Shown here piece after piece: positions 46,642 to 58,700 of a DNA stretch of 64,000 nt. The notes below the pieces were generated by a model. It was given only the letters and a program-made list of their open reading frames with translations. It ran no database searches and had not been told where the DNA came from. The translations under genes were made by a program, and so were the position numbers. Location: positions 28,717 to 92,716 of the forward strand of contig CAKQXZ010000001.1 of the NCBI GenBank assembly GCA_934292955.1, in the 5' to 3' direction. Source of the stretch: an uncultured Clostridia bacterium. Lineage in GTDB: Bacteria > Bacillota_A > Clostridia > Christensenellales > Borkfalkiaceae. Within the stretch, counting starts at the first letter, position 1, and each line of letters begins with the position of its first letter.

Positions 46642-46656
46642 CGCGCAATGCTTTTG

Positions 46657-46686
46657 CAAAAGGGCGCGGGAGTTACTCGCGCCCTT
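46657..46686 (-). terminator. Terminator of the 4621-residue gene
   Basis: A long GC-rich stem (AAGGGCGCGGGAG at 46660-46672 with CTCGCGCCCTT at 46676-46686, 3-nt loop, small bulge) is followed on the minus strand by TTTTGC. It lies 16 bp after the stop codon. Confidence 0.85.
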
Positions 46687-46701
46687 CGCGTTTGATAAGT
46701 T

Positions 46702-49700
46702 TTAATAATCGAATGCCTCGTTGATAAGGTTGCGTATGAACACCTTGGCGTCGATATTTCTCCACGGAGTGTTGCCGTTAGCCGCCTGTACGTTGACACC
46801 TACTCTGGTAAGCGTTCCGTCAGTATCTTCGAAAAGCGAAGTTTCGATAATACCGAGAGTTGCAGCCGTACCGAGCGTGGGCGATTCAAGTTTGCCGTTA
46901 AGCGCGTTGCCAAGCGAGTTAAGCGTGATTGCCTTGAATTCTTCGTCCGTGAACAGGTCGAAGACCGAGCAGGAATCTTTGCTTACGAATGTAGACAAGT
47001 GGAGGTTATCGGTCTTAGCTTTGAGTTTGGTTTCAAAGTCGTTCTCGCCGATTTCGCCGATCGTAAAGTCAGCCATCATAGCGGGAATTTCGCCGATCTC
47101 ATTACCGTCTCCGTTGTACCATGCGCTCGTTCCCGTAGCGGTATCGGTTACATAGGTGAAGCCCATAAGTTCGCCGACTTTGATACCAATTATATCATTT
47201 TCGACGTCTTTGATTCTTGAAAGTTTAAGTTTCTTAAGGATTATCGGGCTGCTATCGTTAATTGCGATGATTTCGCCGAGATACAGGTTATCTATAGCAG
47301 AGTCGATACGAGCGTCGAAGTCGGAATCGTCGAGTTCTCCGATTCTGAAGTTCGCAAGAATAGAACGAATGCCCTTTATTTCTTCTTCGGTCCCGCCCTT
47401 AGTATGTTTCCATACGTTTGCAGCGACAAGGTATTTTCCTTCTGCATATTTGTATCTTCCGTTAGTATCAAGCGTCTTAGAGATGCCTTCCGCCACAGAA
47501 CCGTCTTCAACTTTCTTCCACGAACCTTCGAACGTTCCGTCTTCAGCCATTGCCGAGTCGTTGTAATACTTATTACCATCAAGATCGGTGTAAACCTGAT
47601 AGTCGTTGTGCTTGGTTTCGGTCTTATTGTAATTCAGCACTTCGCCGATGTACATTTCGTTAATCTTGTCGGACAGGCTGCCGATTTCGGTGTCGCCGAG
47701 TTTTGCAAGTACGGCATTGCTGTTTATAGCGTCTGCGCCGAGAACGTCGGAGAGTTTCATTTCGTTAACGATCTTTTTGAGTTCGTTTTCGTTCTTAATC
47801 TCTTTGAGCGTGTGGTTGCAGAACTTAGCGAGCATTCCGCCGACATCCGCGCCGTTACCGTCAATCCATTTACCTGCCGATTCGTCGTAAGTGTATCTGA
47901 GAATATCGCCGATCTTAAGACCTTCGATTTCATTCATGATTTCGTTTACGCCGTCGCCGTCCATAAACTTAGCTACGGATATCTTTGCAAGCGTAGCGGT
48001 AAGTACGGGCAATTCTGCGGTGCCTATCTTTCTGTAAGCGTAACCGTCGACGATATCGACAACGGGAACTTTGCCGTCTTTTACGAATTCGTAGAACTTG
48101 TAAGTAGTCGTTTCGCCGTCGGTGAACGATACTTTCTTGTAGCCCATAAGTTCGCCGAGCGAGAGTTCCTTAATACTGTCGAACATATCTTTACCCGACA
48201 TAAGATCGTCGAGCGAGATACCGCAAAGCGTTGCGTAAATCGGGTCTGCTTCGAGCATCGCCTTAACGGGCGTGCCGCCGACAGATTCGGTTACGTCGGT
48301 TTCGTTGAACCACTTGCAGGTATCGGAATGTTCGTGATCTTTTTCGTCTGCCGAAGAGCAAGTGTATCCGAATACGTCGCCGAGATACATACCCTTGGTC
48401 AGCGTGTCGACATTGAAGCCGTCGTCTCCGGTGACTTCGCCGATCTTGATGTTGTAAACTCTCCTGAGCATTATACCCTTGAAGCCGGTGCCGAAATCTA
48501 CGTTGCCGTTTTCGTCAGTCCACTTATCGGTTACGGAGTTGTATTTGTTATAGCCTTTTCCGAGCAAGTTACCTACTCTTACGCCGCCGAGCAAGTTTTC
48601 GCCGAGCAGATAAGTTCTGGTGTGCTTGATCGAATTCTTATAGAAAGTGTAAAGATTTTCGTTTACGAATCTTTCGATAACTTCGGAATATTTACCGTCA
48701 ACAGTCCACTCGCCGGTCGTTTCGTCAAAAGTCGAAGTTATAGTCCGTCCGGTTTTCCTCGCCATAGCGATGTCGATTATTTCGCAGACGATATCGCCGA
48801 GCGTAAGTTGTTTCATTTCTTCAAACGCCAACTTAGACAGCGAACCGTAAGTCGATTTTGCGAAACGGAGATCGTAAACCGTGGTGTTGAGCGCAACGCC
48901 GAACAGTCTGTCGAAGCTGCCGTCGAACGTCCATTTTCCGGTTTCTGCGTCGTATTCCGCGGTCGTCTTGAAGCCTTTAACCTTTTTGCCGTCGGCAACC
49001 TTTCTGATTACCGAACCTACGCCGAGATCGGCTATGGTCAGCGAATCGAGTTTTTCGGACAACAGACAATCGAAGTCGTCCTTGTTATCGAGAACTTCTT
49101 TAAGCGTGGTGTTGAGCAGGATATCTTCGACGTGATCGAGAGCAATCTTATCGATCGACCAGTTGCCCTTTTCGTCGCAGACGAATTCGGCACCCTGCAT
49201 GAACGATTCGAGTTTGTTCTGAACTTCCGCTTTTACGCCGATTACGTTACCCAAAGTAACGAATGCGGAAAGCGTGCCGACGATATCGTTTTCGGTCTTG
49301 AGCGATTCGACTATGTTCATATTGAACAGTTCGTTCATCATGGTATTGCACAGTCCGTCGCTTCTTTCGTAATTGCCGGTCGTTTCGTTGAGCGTGTAGC
49401 CTGCAAGACTTGCAAACTTGTCGCCCCACGTCGAGTCGGTTCCGAACGCGTATTTCGCGATCTTGACGAGCAACGCATTGTTTGCCTTATAGAGAACTAC
49501 GCCTGTGCCTACCGCAACGGCGGCAACGACGAGTTTTGCTTCGTCGCTCATAAGGTCGACGAGATTGCTGTATTTGAATTCGGGCTTGCCGATAGTTCCG
49601 TAAAGCGAAATCGCGAGATAATCGTAAAGTACGCCGAGTTTATCGTTAAGTCCTTTGTATTTGCCCGTTACGGTCATTGCCGAAGCGATTACTCTCTGCC

Positions 49701-52700
49701 ATTCGATAGACTTGGTGTCTTCAACGATGTTCTGCATGTATACGCCGTCGTACAGGTCGGCAAGTTCGGTAAGAATTGCGTCTGCCGCCTTGTTCGCGCC
49801 TTTTACGATAGTCGCAACGTTTTCGACGATTACCCAAACTCTTGCGGAGTTATCGAGTTTAACTTTATTGACTTTGCCGTAAAGGAGTTCTTTAAGTACG
49901 TCTGCGACTGCGGTGACTTTTTCGGTCATCTGCTTTTCGGTAGCGAAATCAACAACCACTCTTGCAACTTCTACAAGACCGTCTGCCGATACGCTCTTTG
50001 TCGCGCTCTTGATATTTGCGAGTTCTTCGCCTGCATACAGTTCGGAAACCGCATTGAATATTGCGTTAACGTCTTCGTTGTTTTCGCCGACGAGCATGTT
50101 GATATCATCTATTACATCAGAAATGCTTGTCGTGCCGTTGATGCCGAACTTGGATACGGTTCCGATTACTACGTCGTTGAGCAGTTTGTCTGCAGCGGAT
50201 ACATAGTTATCGTACTTGTTATCGGTAAGTTCGTTTACTACGGTCGTGGCAACGGAGATTACGTTGCAGATTTCAAGTGCTTTTGTCGCAGATTTGAATT
50301 CTTTAAGCGTTGCTTCGCCGTATGCGTTTGCAACGGAATCGAATACCGCGTTGACTTTCGCGTTGTCGTTATAGAACAGATTGATATCTTTTACTATAGC
50401 CGCTATGCTTGTCGTGCCGTTGATGCCGAACTTGGATACGGTGCCGATTACTATGTCGTTAAGCAGTTTGTCTGCCGCGGATACATAGTTATCGTACTTG
50501 TTATTTGTAAGTTCGTTTACAACAGTCGTAGCAACGGAGATTACGTTGCAGATTTCGAGCGCCTTGGTTGCGGATACGAATTCCCTGATCGGGGTCTTGT
50601 CGTAAGCGTTTGCAACCGCGTTGAATATTGCGTTGATATTTTCTTTATCGGTGCCGACTATAAGGTTAACGTCCTTGACGATATCGGATACCCAGAGAGT
50701 ATCGTTGATACCGCACTTGGTGAGCGTTCCGAAGAATACGTCGTCGAGCAGTTTTTCAGTCGCCGCGACGTAACCGTCGTACTTGCGATCGGTCATTACG
50801 TTAACTGCGTTAGCCGCAACCGAGAAGAGTTTATAAAGTTCCATACCCTTTGTTGCGGACGCTATGTCTTTAACAAGAGTTTCATCGTAAAGTTTAGCGA
50901 CAGAATCGAGAGCAAGACCCGCAATCTTCTTAGCCTTTTCGGGTGCATACTTGCTTTCTACCGCTTTTGCGATCATTGCGATATCGTCGATAAACAGTTT
51001 GTCTTTGAACGTGCCTTTGAAGTCGAAGCCCTTGGTCAGAACTTCCTTAACGGTAAGTTCGAATATCGTGGTCGCAAGAGCGTTTTCTTCGCCGTCGAAC
51101 AGATATTTGTCTTCGACCTTTTCATAACCGGCATAGGTTGCGGCAACTTCGCCTATCGTCTTATCTTTGAAAATACGATCTGCTATGGATACCAACGTCG
51201 GGTTAGCGACGAAGTACATTACCGTGCCTGCTGCCGCGGTTACGCCGCCGACTACGGCGAGTTCGTACCACTTGGCTTCTTTAACAAAACCATCAAAGTC
51301 GAATTTAACCGACTTGATCGTTCCGCTGAGCGAAACGTTCGCAAGTACCGCCAATCTGTCGGTAACTTTCTTCGTCTGATCGATATGACCGAGTACCGTG
51401 TTTGCAGCCGTTATTACGTCTTTAACGTCGAGATTCTTACTGTCGGACACGAAGGTCTTGAAGGTGTTTTCGTTCGACGGATACAACTCGCCGACCTGAT
51501 CGGCAAGTTCTTTAAGTACGTTTCCGAGTACGGGAACTTTATTGCCTACGAACATATTGTATACGTTGTAAGCGTTGTCCGCGACTTCGGAGACCACAGC
51601 CTGGTTGGATATACCCGGTTTGGATACCGTTCCCGCAAGGACGGATTTCGCAAGGTCCGCAACAGCGTCTATCTTCTGATAATATCTCTTACCCGCAAGA
51701 CTTTCGAACGCTACTTTCGTTACTTCCGCAACCGCGCCGATTACCGAGTCAACTTCGATAGCGGGTACGGTATCTTTCGCGTTGCGTAAGGTCGCGCCGT
51801 CGAATACTACCGCACTCTGTTCAAGTACGCTGTCTATGGTTGCCTGTGCTTTCTTAAGATCGAACGTATCTACAAGAACCTGCGTTTTGGCGATGATTTC
51901 GGAGATTTCCGCTTCGCCGGCAAACTTAACGCTTGTTACGGTCCCCGTGAGAACATAGTTTGCAACTTCTACTGCCGCGTCGATATGTTTAGTATAATCT
52001 TTGCCGAGTACTTCGACCACGGTGTCCGTTACGTCTGCAACATAAGTGATTACGTTATCGATTTCGCGGTTCTTGGTTTCTGCAGCAAATTGGTTAAGCG
52101 TTACGCCGCTGTAAAGTTTACCCAAGCCTGCGAGTACCGACGAAACGATCTTTTCTGCTTTTTCGTTCGGCTTGAACGATACGACTATATCGTTTACTTC
52201 GTTTGCTACGTCGCTTACCTTTGCGGTGTCGTTAAACTTAACTTCTTTAACCTTGCCGCTTACCGTTTCGAGTAACAGAGTTTCGATTGCGGTCACCTGT
52301 TCGGTCGTAACTTTATCGATATTTTCGATTACGTTTGCCGCGCCGACGACTATGTCGCTCATGTTGAGTTCGAGCGTAATCTTGCCTATATTCTTAAGAT
52401 AGTTTTCGTCGCCGTCGTAAAGTTTGATTACTTCGGTGTATGCGCTTTCTATTATATTGTTAGTGTAAAGCAGATCGGTGAAATTCTTAACCGCGCCGAG
52501 TGTTGCGGATACGGTTACGTTTTCGTCAAATCCGGGCTTGCTTACGGTGCCTTTTACAAGCAACCGAGCAAGTGCGGAGATAGCGTCTATCTTCTTGTAA
52601 TATTTCTTTTCTGCAAGACTTTCGAACGCTACTTTCGTTACTTCCGCAACCGCGCCGATTACCGAGTCAACTTCGATAGCGGGTACGGTATCTTTCGCGT

Positions 52701-55700
52701 TGCGTAAGGTCGCGCCGCCGAATACGATTGCGGTTTGTTCGAATACGCTGTCTACGGTTGCCTGTGCTTTCTTAAGATCGAAGAGATCTACGAAAGTCTG
52801 AGTTTTAACTACGATTACCGAAATTTCCGCTTCGCCCGCAAACTGGACTTTGCTCAGCTTGCCGGTAAGAACGTAGGTTACGATATCGGTTAAAGCGTCT
52901 ATTTTGGTTACGGAAATGTCTTTTATCAATTCGACTACGGTCGATACGGAAATTACAACGTCGTCGATATCGAGCGCGAGCGTGTCTTTACCGATATCGG
53001 CAAGGAGTTTACCGTCGTACAGACCTTTAATTTCGGTGTATACCGCGGTAAGAATTTCATATTCGAAGTCGAACGAATCGGTTATTGCCTGAATGTTTTC
53101 GACAAATTCGCTTGTCTTTATAGTCTTGTCGATTTCGGGTTTGCCGAGAGTGCCTTTGATTATGCCGTCTACAAACGTCTTCAACGCGACGAGCATATCG
53201 TTGCGCTTATTGTCGGTTGCGGCATTGGTAATATCGACTGCGGCAGCCGTTATATCGGCGATTGCAGCTTGCTTGGTCGCGTCTACTATATCTTTTACAT
53301 GTGCGCCGTCATAAATATCGGCTACAGCGTCGAGCGATGCGTTTACGATATTTTTGGCTTTGCCGTCGGGTACATATTTGCTTTCTACCGCTTTTGCAAA
53401 CAATGCGATATCGTCTATCGTCAGATAGTCGTAAAGCGCGCCCTTGAAGTCGAAGCCCTTGGTCAGAACGTCCTGTACGGTAAGGTCGAATATCATGCTT
53501 GCAAGAGCGTTTTCTTCGCCTTCGAACAGATATTTGCCATCAACTTCTTCATAGCCCGCGGCGGTCGCTATAAGCGTGCCGAGTTTCTTATCTTTACCGA
53601 AGATATAGGTAGTAACGGAAACGAGAGTCGGGTTAGCGGCAAAGTACAATACGGTACCGGTAACCGCTACAACCGAAACAACTACGACAAGTTCGGTCGT
53701 GGTCGCTTCTTTCGCGAACGCGTTGAAGTCGAACTTAAGGTCGCCGAACGTTCCGCTCATAGATACGTCTGCAAGGCGGAAAATTCTGTCGGTTACGCTC
53801 TTGATAGCGGAAATGTGACCGAATACCTTACTTGCGCTTGCGAAGGCGGCGTTAACGTCGAGTTTCTTGCTGTCGGCAACAAAGGTGCCGAACGTGTTGC
53901 TTTCGGACGGATACAGAGCGTTAATCTGTTCGGAAAGTTCTTTAAGTACGCTTTCGAGCGCGGGAGCCTTTCCGCCGAAGAACATTTCATAAATATCGAA
54001 CGCTCTTGTAGATACGTCGGAAACTACCGCTTCTTTGGATATACCCGCTTTAACGATCGTGCCGGTAAGAAGTTCCTTTGCAAGACCGGCTACGGCATCG
54101 ACCTTTTCGTAATAGTCCTTGTTTGCCAAAGACTTGAACGCGACTTTGGTTATCTTCGCGGTCGAATCGATAAGCGCGTCGACATAAATTCCTTTTGCAA
54201 ACGTACCCGCCGACGCCAACTTCGCGCCGTTGAACAACGTTGCCGTTTCTTCGAGTACGCAATCGACAAGTTCGGCTGCCTTGCCGAGATTAAACGTATC
54301 TACGAATTTCTGCGTTTTAACCGCGATTTCGGAAACCTGTGCGTCGGTATCGATCGCTATACCCGAAAGTTTACCTTTTATAATATAGGTAACGATGTCT
54401 TTCGCGTATTCGATCTGGTTTTCGTTCTTTATCGCCTTGGTCGATTTTACGATTTCGGCAACGGAAACTACCACGTCGTCGGTTTCGAGATCGAGCGTGT
54501 ATGCTATGAGTTTAACAAGTTGTTTGTCGGCGTACAGTTTCTTGAGTTCTGTGTATGTAGTCGTGAGTACGTCGTGTTTCCACCCGAACGAATCGGTGAT
54601 TGCCTGAACGTCGGTAACTACGTCGTCTATCATGACGTCGTTGTCAACATTAGGCGAGCCGATCTTGCCGTCAACTATGTCTTTTGCAAGAGTTGCTATA
54701 GCGTCGACCTGTTCAGCTTTAATGCCTTTTACGGACTTAACTACCGTACCTACGGAATCTATTACTCTGTCGAATTCGAGATCGAGCGTGTACGCTACGA
54801 GTTTAACGAGTTGTTTGTCGGCGTACAGTTTTTTAAGTTCTGCATATGCGGTCGTGAGTACGTCGTGCTTTAAGTTGAATGAATCGGTAATTGCCTGAAC
54901 GTCGGCGATTACATCGTCGAACATGGTCTTATCGTCGAGCGCGGGGGCCGATATCTTGCCGTCGAATACATCCCTTAACAGAGATGCAAAGAGCGATACT
55001 TTCTTGCCGGCATCCGATTTCGGGGTTATTCTGCCCTTTCTTGCGGACTGCTTGCTTTCTCTTTCGCCCAAAATTACGAGCGTTACTTCTTCTACATAAT
55101 CGACGATCGCGTCGACTTCGAGATTCTTGGTTTCTTCAACGAAGCGACGGAGCGCGACGCCGTTATACAGGTCGCCTATGCCGTTTACTATTTCATTGAT
55201 GATAGCGGTAGGAATTTCGGCGAGTTTGAACGCGTTGACGATGTCCACGACTTCCTGCGCCACTATGTTAACGAGCGCTTCGTCGTTGAAGATAACCGTA
55301 GCGAGAGTCTGATCGAAAAGTTCGATTGCGAGAACCATAATCGCTTCCGCCTGTTCCTTTTCGATTACCTTGGTCGATACTACTATATTGGTAAAGGAAA
55401 TGATTACGCTGTCGACATTAAGATTCTTACTGTCTTCTACTATGTTGTAGATAATCTTATCCTTATATAAATTTTTGAGTTCGGCGTAAACGGTGTCGGT
55501 AACGTTGTTCTGATAGAAAATATCGGTCAACGCTTTTACGCAAGTGAATACGTCGCTCGTCTGCGATTCTTTATTGAGTTCCGGCTTAACGATAGTTCCC
55601 GCGATTGCCGTTCTTAATACGGCGGCAACCTTTTCGGTTATATCTTTGCCTTTATCGTTATCTTTAAGAATTTCGACGGCGACTTTTTCGGCGTAATTTA

Positions 55701-58700
55701 CAACGGCGGCAACGGTAAGTTCTTTGCTTGCTTTTACGAAATCGTGAATAGTTACGTTTTCGTAAAGCGTTCCGAACCCGGTGATTGCAACGCTTACTAT
55801 ATTCTTGCCGTTGAAGTTGAACGTTCCGACGATTGCGTCGAGTTCCGCAGCAAGGTCGTTTACGGCTGCCAGATCGTTGAATATGGGCTTATTGACCTTA
55901 CCTTCGACGAGTTCTTTAAGGAGCGCGCCGATATTATCGCTGCGTTCTTTGCCGATTTCTTTTACCGTTCCGGTAATGCCTGCGGCGCAGTCGATAACGT
56001 CGTCGACGTTAAGTTCGAGCGTTTCTTTTACGAAAGAACCGAACAGTACGTCTTTATAGAGTTCTTCAACGTTTGCGAACGCGGCGTTGACCGTTTCGTT
56101 TCTGCTGCCTATGAGCGATTTGATATCGTCGATTATAGTGGCGACTTTAGTATTCTGGTTAAAACCGAATTCGCCGATTTCGCCCGAGAACATGTCGTTT
56201 ATAAGTTTTTCAACCTGAGCGGCTTTTTCTTCGCTGTTCGAAGATACCGCGGCGACAACGTTCTTGGCCGTCGTTACGATACCGTTTATATCCAGTTGTT
56301 TGCTTGCGTTTACGAAATTACCGAGAAGTCCTTCGTCTGCCTGAGCGTAATTTTCGGCAAGACCCGAAAGAGCAACGCCTACCGCGTTTTTAACTTTTTC
56401 GGAAGAGATAGCAAGATCGGTTATCGCTTTTACGTCGATAAGAAGAACGGATATAGGAGTGTTCGCGTTAAGACCGCATTCGCTTACCGTGCCGGATATA
56501 AGATCTCTTGCAAGTTCGCCGCTTGCGGCAATTACGTCTTTCTGTTTCTTGACCGCAAGTTTAAGAACGGCTTCGAAAACGGTTATTATGTCCGCAACGT
56601 AAACGTTCTTGGTTGCGGGTCCCATATTACCGAGAACTTCTTCTTTACCGTACAATCCGTCGATCGCGGCGAAGAGTTCGTCTATTTCCGCACTGCTCTT
56701 CTTACTGTCGATTATCGATTTGATATCGTTTATGAGCGCGGTTATCTTTGTATTCTGGTTAAACCCGAAGTCGCCGATTTCGCCCGAGAACAGATCCTGA
56801 ACGAGTTCGGTTATTTCAAGAACGAGAGTTTTGTTCGATTCGCTCTTGGTGCCGATTATACCCGCAACGACTTTGCCTACGGTACCTACGACGTCGTAGA
56901 TTTTAGCCGACATAGTAGCGTCGCCGATTTTCGTCACATGAGTTTCATTATATATATCCGCTATGCCGTCAAGTCCGTCGTTGACGGTTGCGCCGATATC
57001 GTTTTTAGCATATTTGGTAACGACTGCTTTTGCAATCATTGCGATATCATCGATCATCAGGTAGTCGTAGAACATTCCCTTGAAATCGAATTCGTCGTTT
57101 GCAATGTCGTAAACCGTCTGTTCGAAGAGAACGGACGCAAGAGCGTTTTCTTCATCTTCGAAGAGATACTTGCCGTCGCTTAAAGTATAGCCCATCGGTT
57201 CGGCGATAAGTTTGCCGACCGTGTAATCGGGTCCGAGCGTCTTTTCGATAACGGTAAGCAACGTATCGTTAGCAAAGATATAAAGCAGCGTGCCTGTTAC
57301 CGCGGCGATCGAGCCGCCGATAATGAGTTCGGTCGTGGTCGCTTCTTTTACGAGTGCGTTGAAGTCGAACTTAAGGTCGCCGATCGTACCGTCGAGAGCT
57401 GCGTTGGAAAGGGCGATTATTCTGTCCGTTACGGAAGCAGCCGACGGGAAGTAAGAGAATACCTTTTCAAACGAGCCGATAAGTTTCTTAACTTCGATAG
57501 CCTTGCTTGCCTCGACGAACGCGCCCATCTTCTTGTCTTCGCCCGCATAGAGAGCGGCGATTTCTTCAAGTACGGTGTTGATTACGTCTTTAGCCTTGCC
57601 GTCGCTTAAAATTTCGTTTACGAGATTGTTAAGGTCTGTCGCAAGAGTGGAAATAAGGGTGTTCTGGTTAAGACCTACGCTGCCGACGGTACCCGAAACG
57701 GTATCTTTTACGAGTTCGGCTATGCTTGCTATAAGGTCTGCCTTTTTATCGGTCGCGGTGGTTATAACGTCGACTACCGCGTCTACTATGCCGTCGATCT
57801 TAATCGCTTTGGTTGCGTCGACGAATTCGCCGAGTTTACCGTCGCCGTAAAGTTCGGCGATATCGTTCATCGCGGCATTGATTATGTCTTTAGCCTTGCC
57901 GTCGCCCATAAATTCGTTTACGAGCGCGGTTATATCGTTAAGGAGCGCGGCTACGGTCGTATTCTGGTTGAAACCGACGGTGCCGATAGTGCCCGAAACG
58001 GCGTCTTTAAGCAGTTCCGCTATTTTGCCGATAAGTTCGTGCTGTTTATCGGTCGCGGTGGTTATAACGTCGACTACCGCGTCGATAATGCCGTGAATTT
58101 CGATTGCCTTCGACGCGTCGACGAATTCGCCGAGTCTGCCTTCGCCGTAAAGTTCGGCGATATCGTTCATCGCGGCATTGATTATGTCTTTAGCCTTGCC
58201 TTCGCCGATAAATTCGTTAACAAGTTCGGTTATGTCGTTTATAAGCGCGTAAACTTTGGTGTTCTGGTTGAAACCGAAGCCCGCAACCGTACCCGACAAC
58301 AGGTCGTTTACGAGTGCAACCGTTTTATCTATTGCCGATTTGTTGTTCGGAAGAATTATGCCGACGACTTCGCCTGCGGTTTCCGCAATGTTTTCGACGG
58401 TGACGTCGCTGCCGTTGACTTTAACGTCATTAAGCGGGCCGCTGAACAGATTGTGCATCAGATCTTCTACCGCTTCGGTTATAGCGTCGATATCGCCGGT
58501 ATAACCGCCTTTCTTTGCGGTGAATCTCGCAACGGCCCCCACAAGGTCGACATAGTAACCTACGTCTTTGCCGAGCATTTCTTTGCCGCCGCCGTAAACG
58601 TCTTTGGCTATCGCCGCGATCGAAGTGGAAAGGAAGTCGGAAGCGGCTCCGCGGGGATTGTTTTCCCAAACGTAACTACCGTCGCCGTCAACGAGTATGT

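Noticed and set aside
50131..50570. Regularly spaced repeats that could suggest a CRISPR array
   Set aside because: The units are 280-300 bp, in frame and translated; there are no short identical repeats with unique spacers and no cas genes.
47404..51789. Open frame of 1461 codons on the plus strand, antisense to the giant gene
   Set aside because: It mirrors the repeats of the minus-strand gene. Its composition (rich in Val, Phe, Tyr, Arg, Cys) is that of a complement reading, and it has no promoter or ribosome binding site. It stays open because the real gene rarely uses TTA, CTA and TCA in that phase.
53269..57183. 534- and 479-codon plus-strand frames inside the giant gene (53269-54873, 55744-57183)
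   Set aside because: Shadow frames that repeat with the same period as the minus-strand protein repeats.
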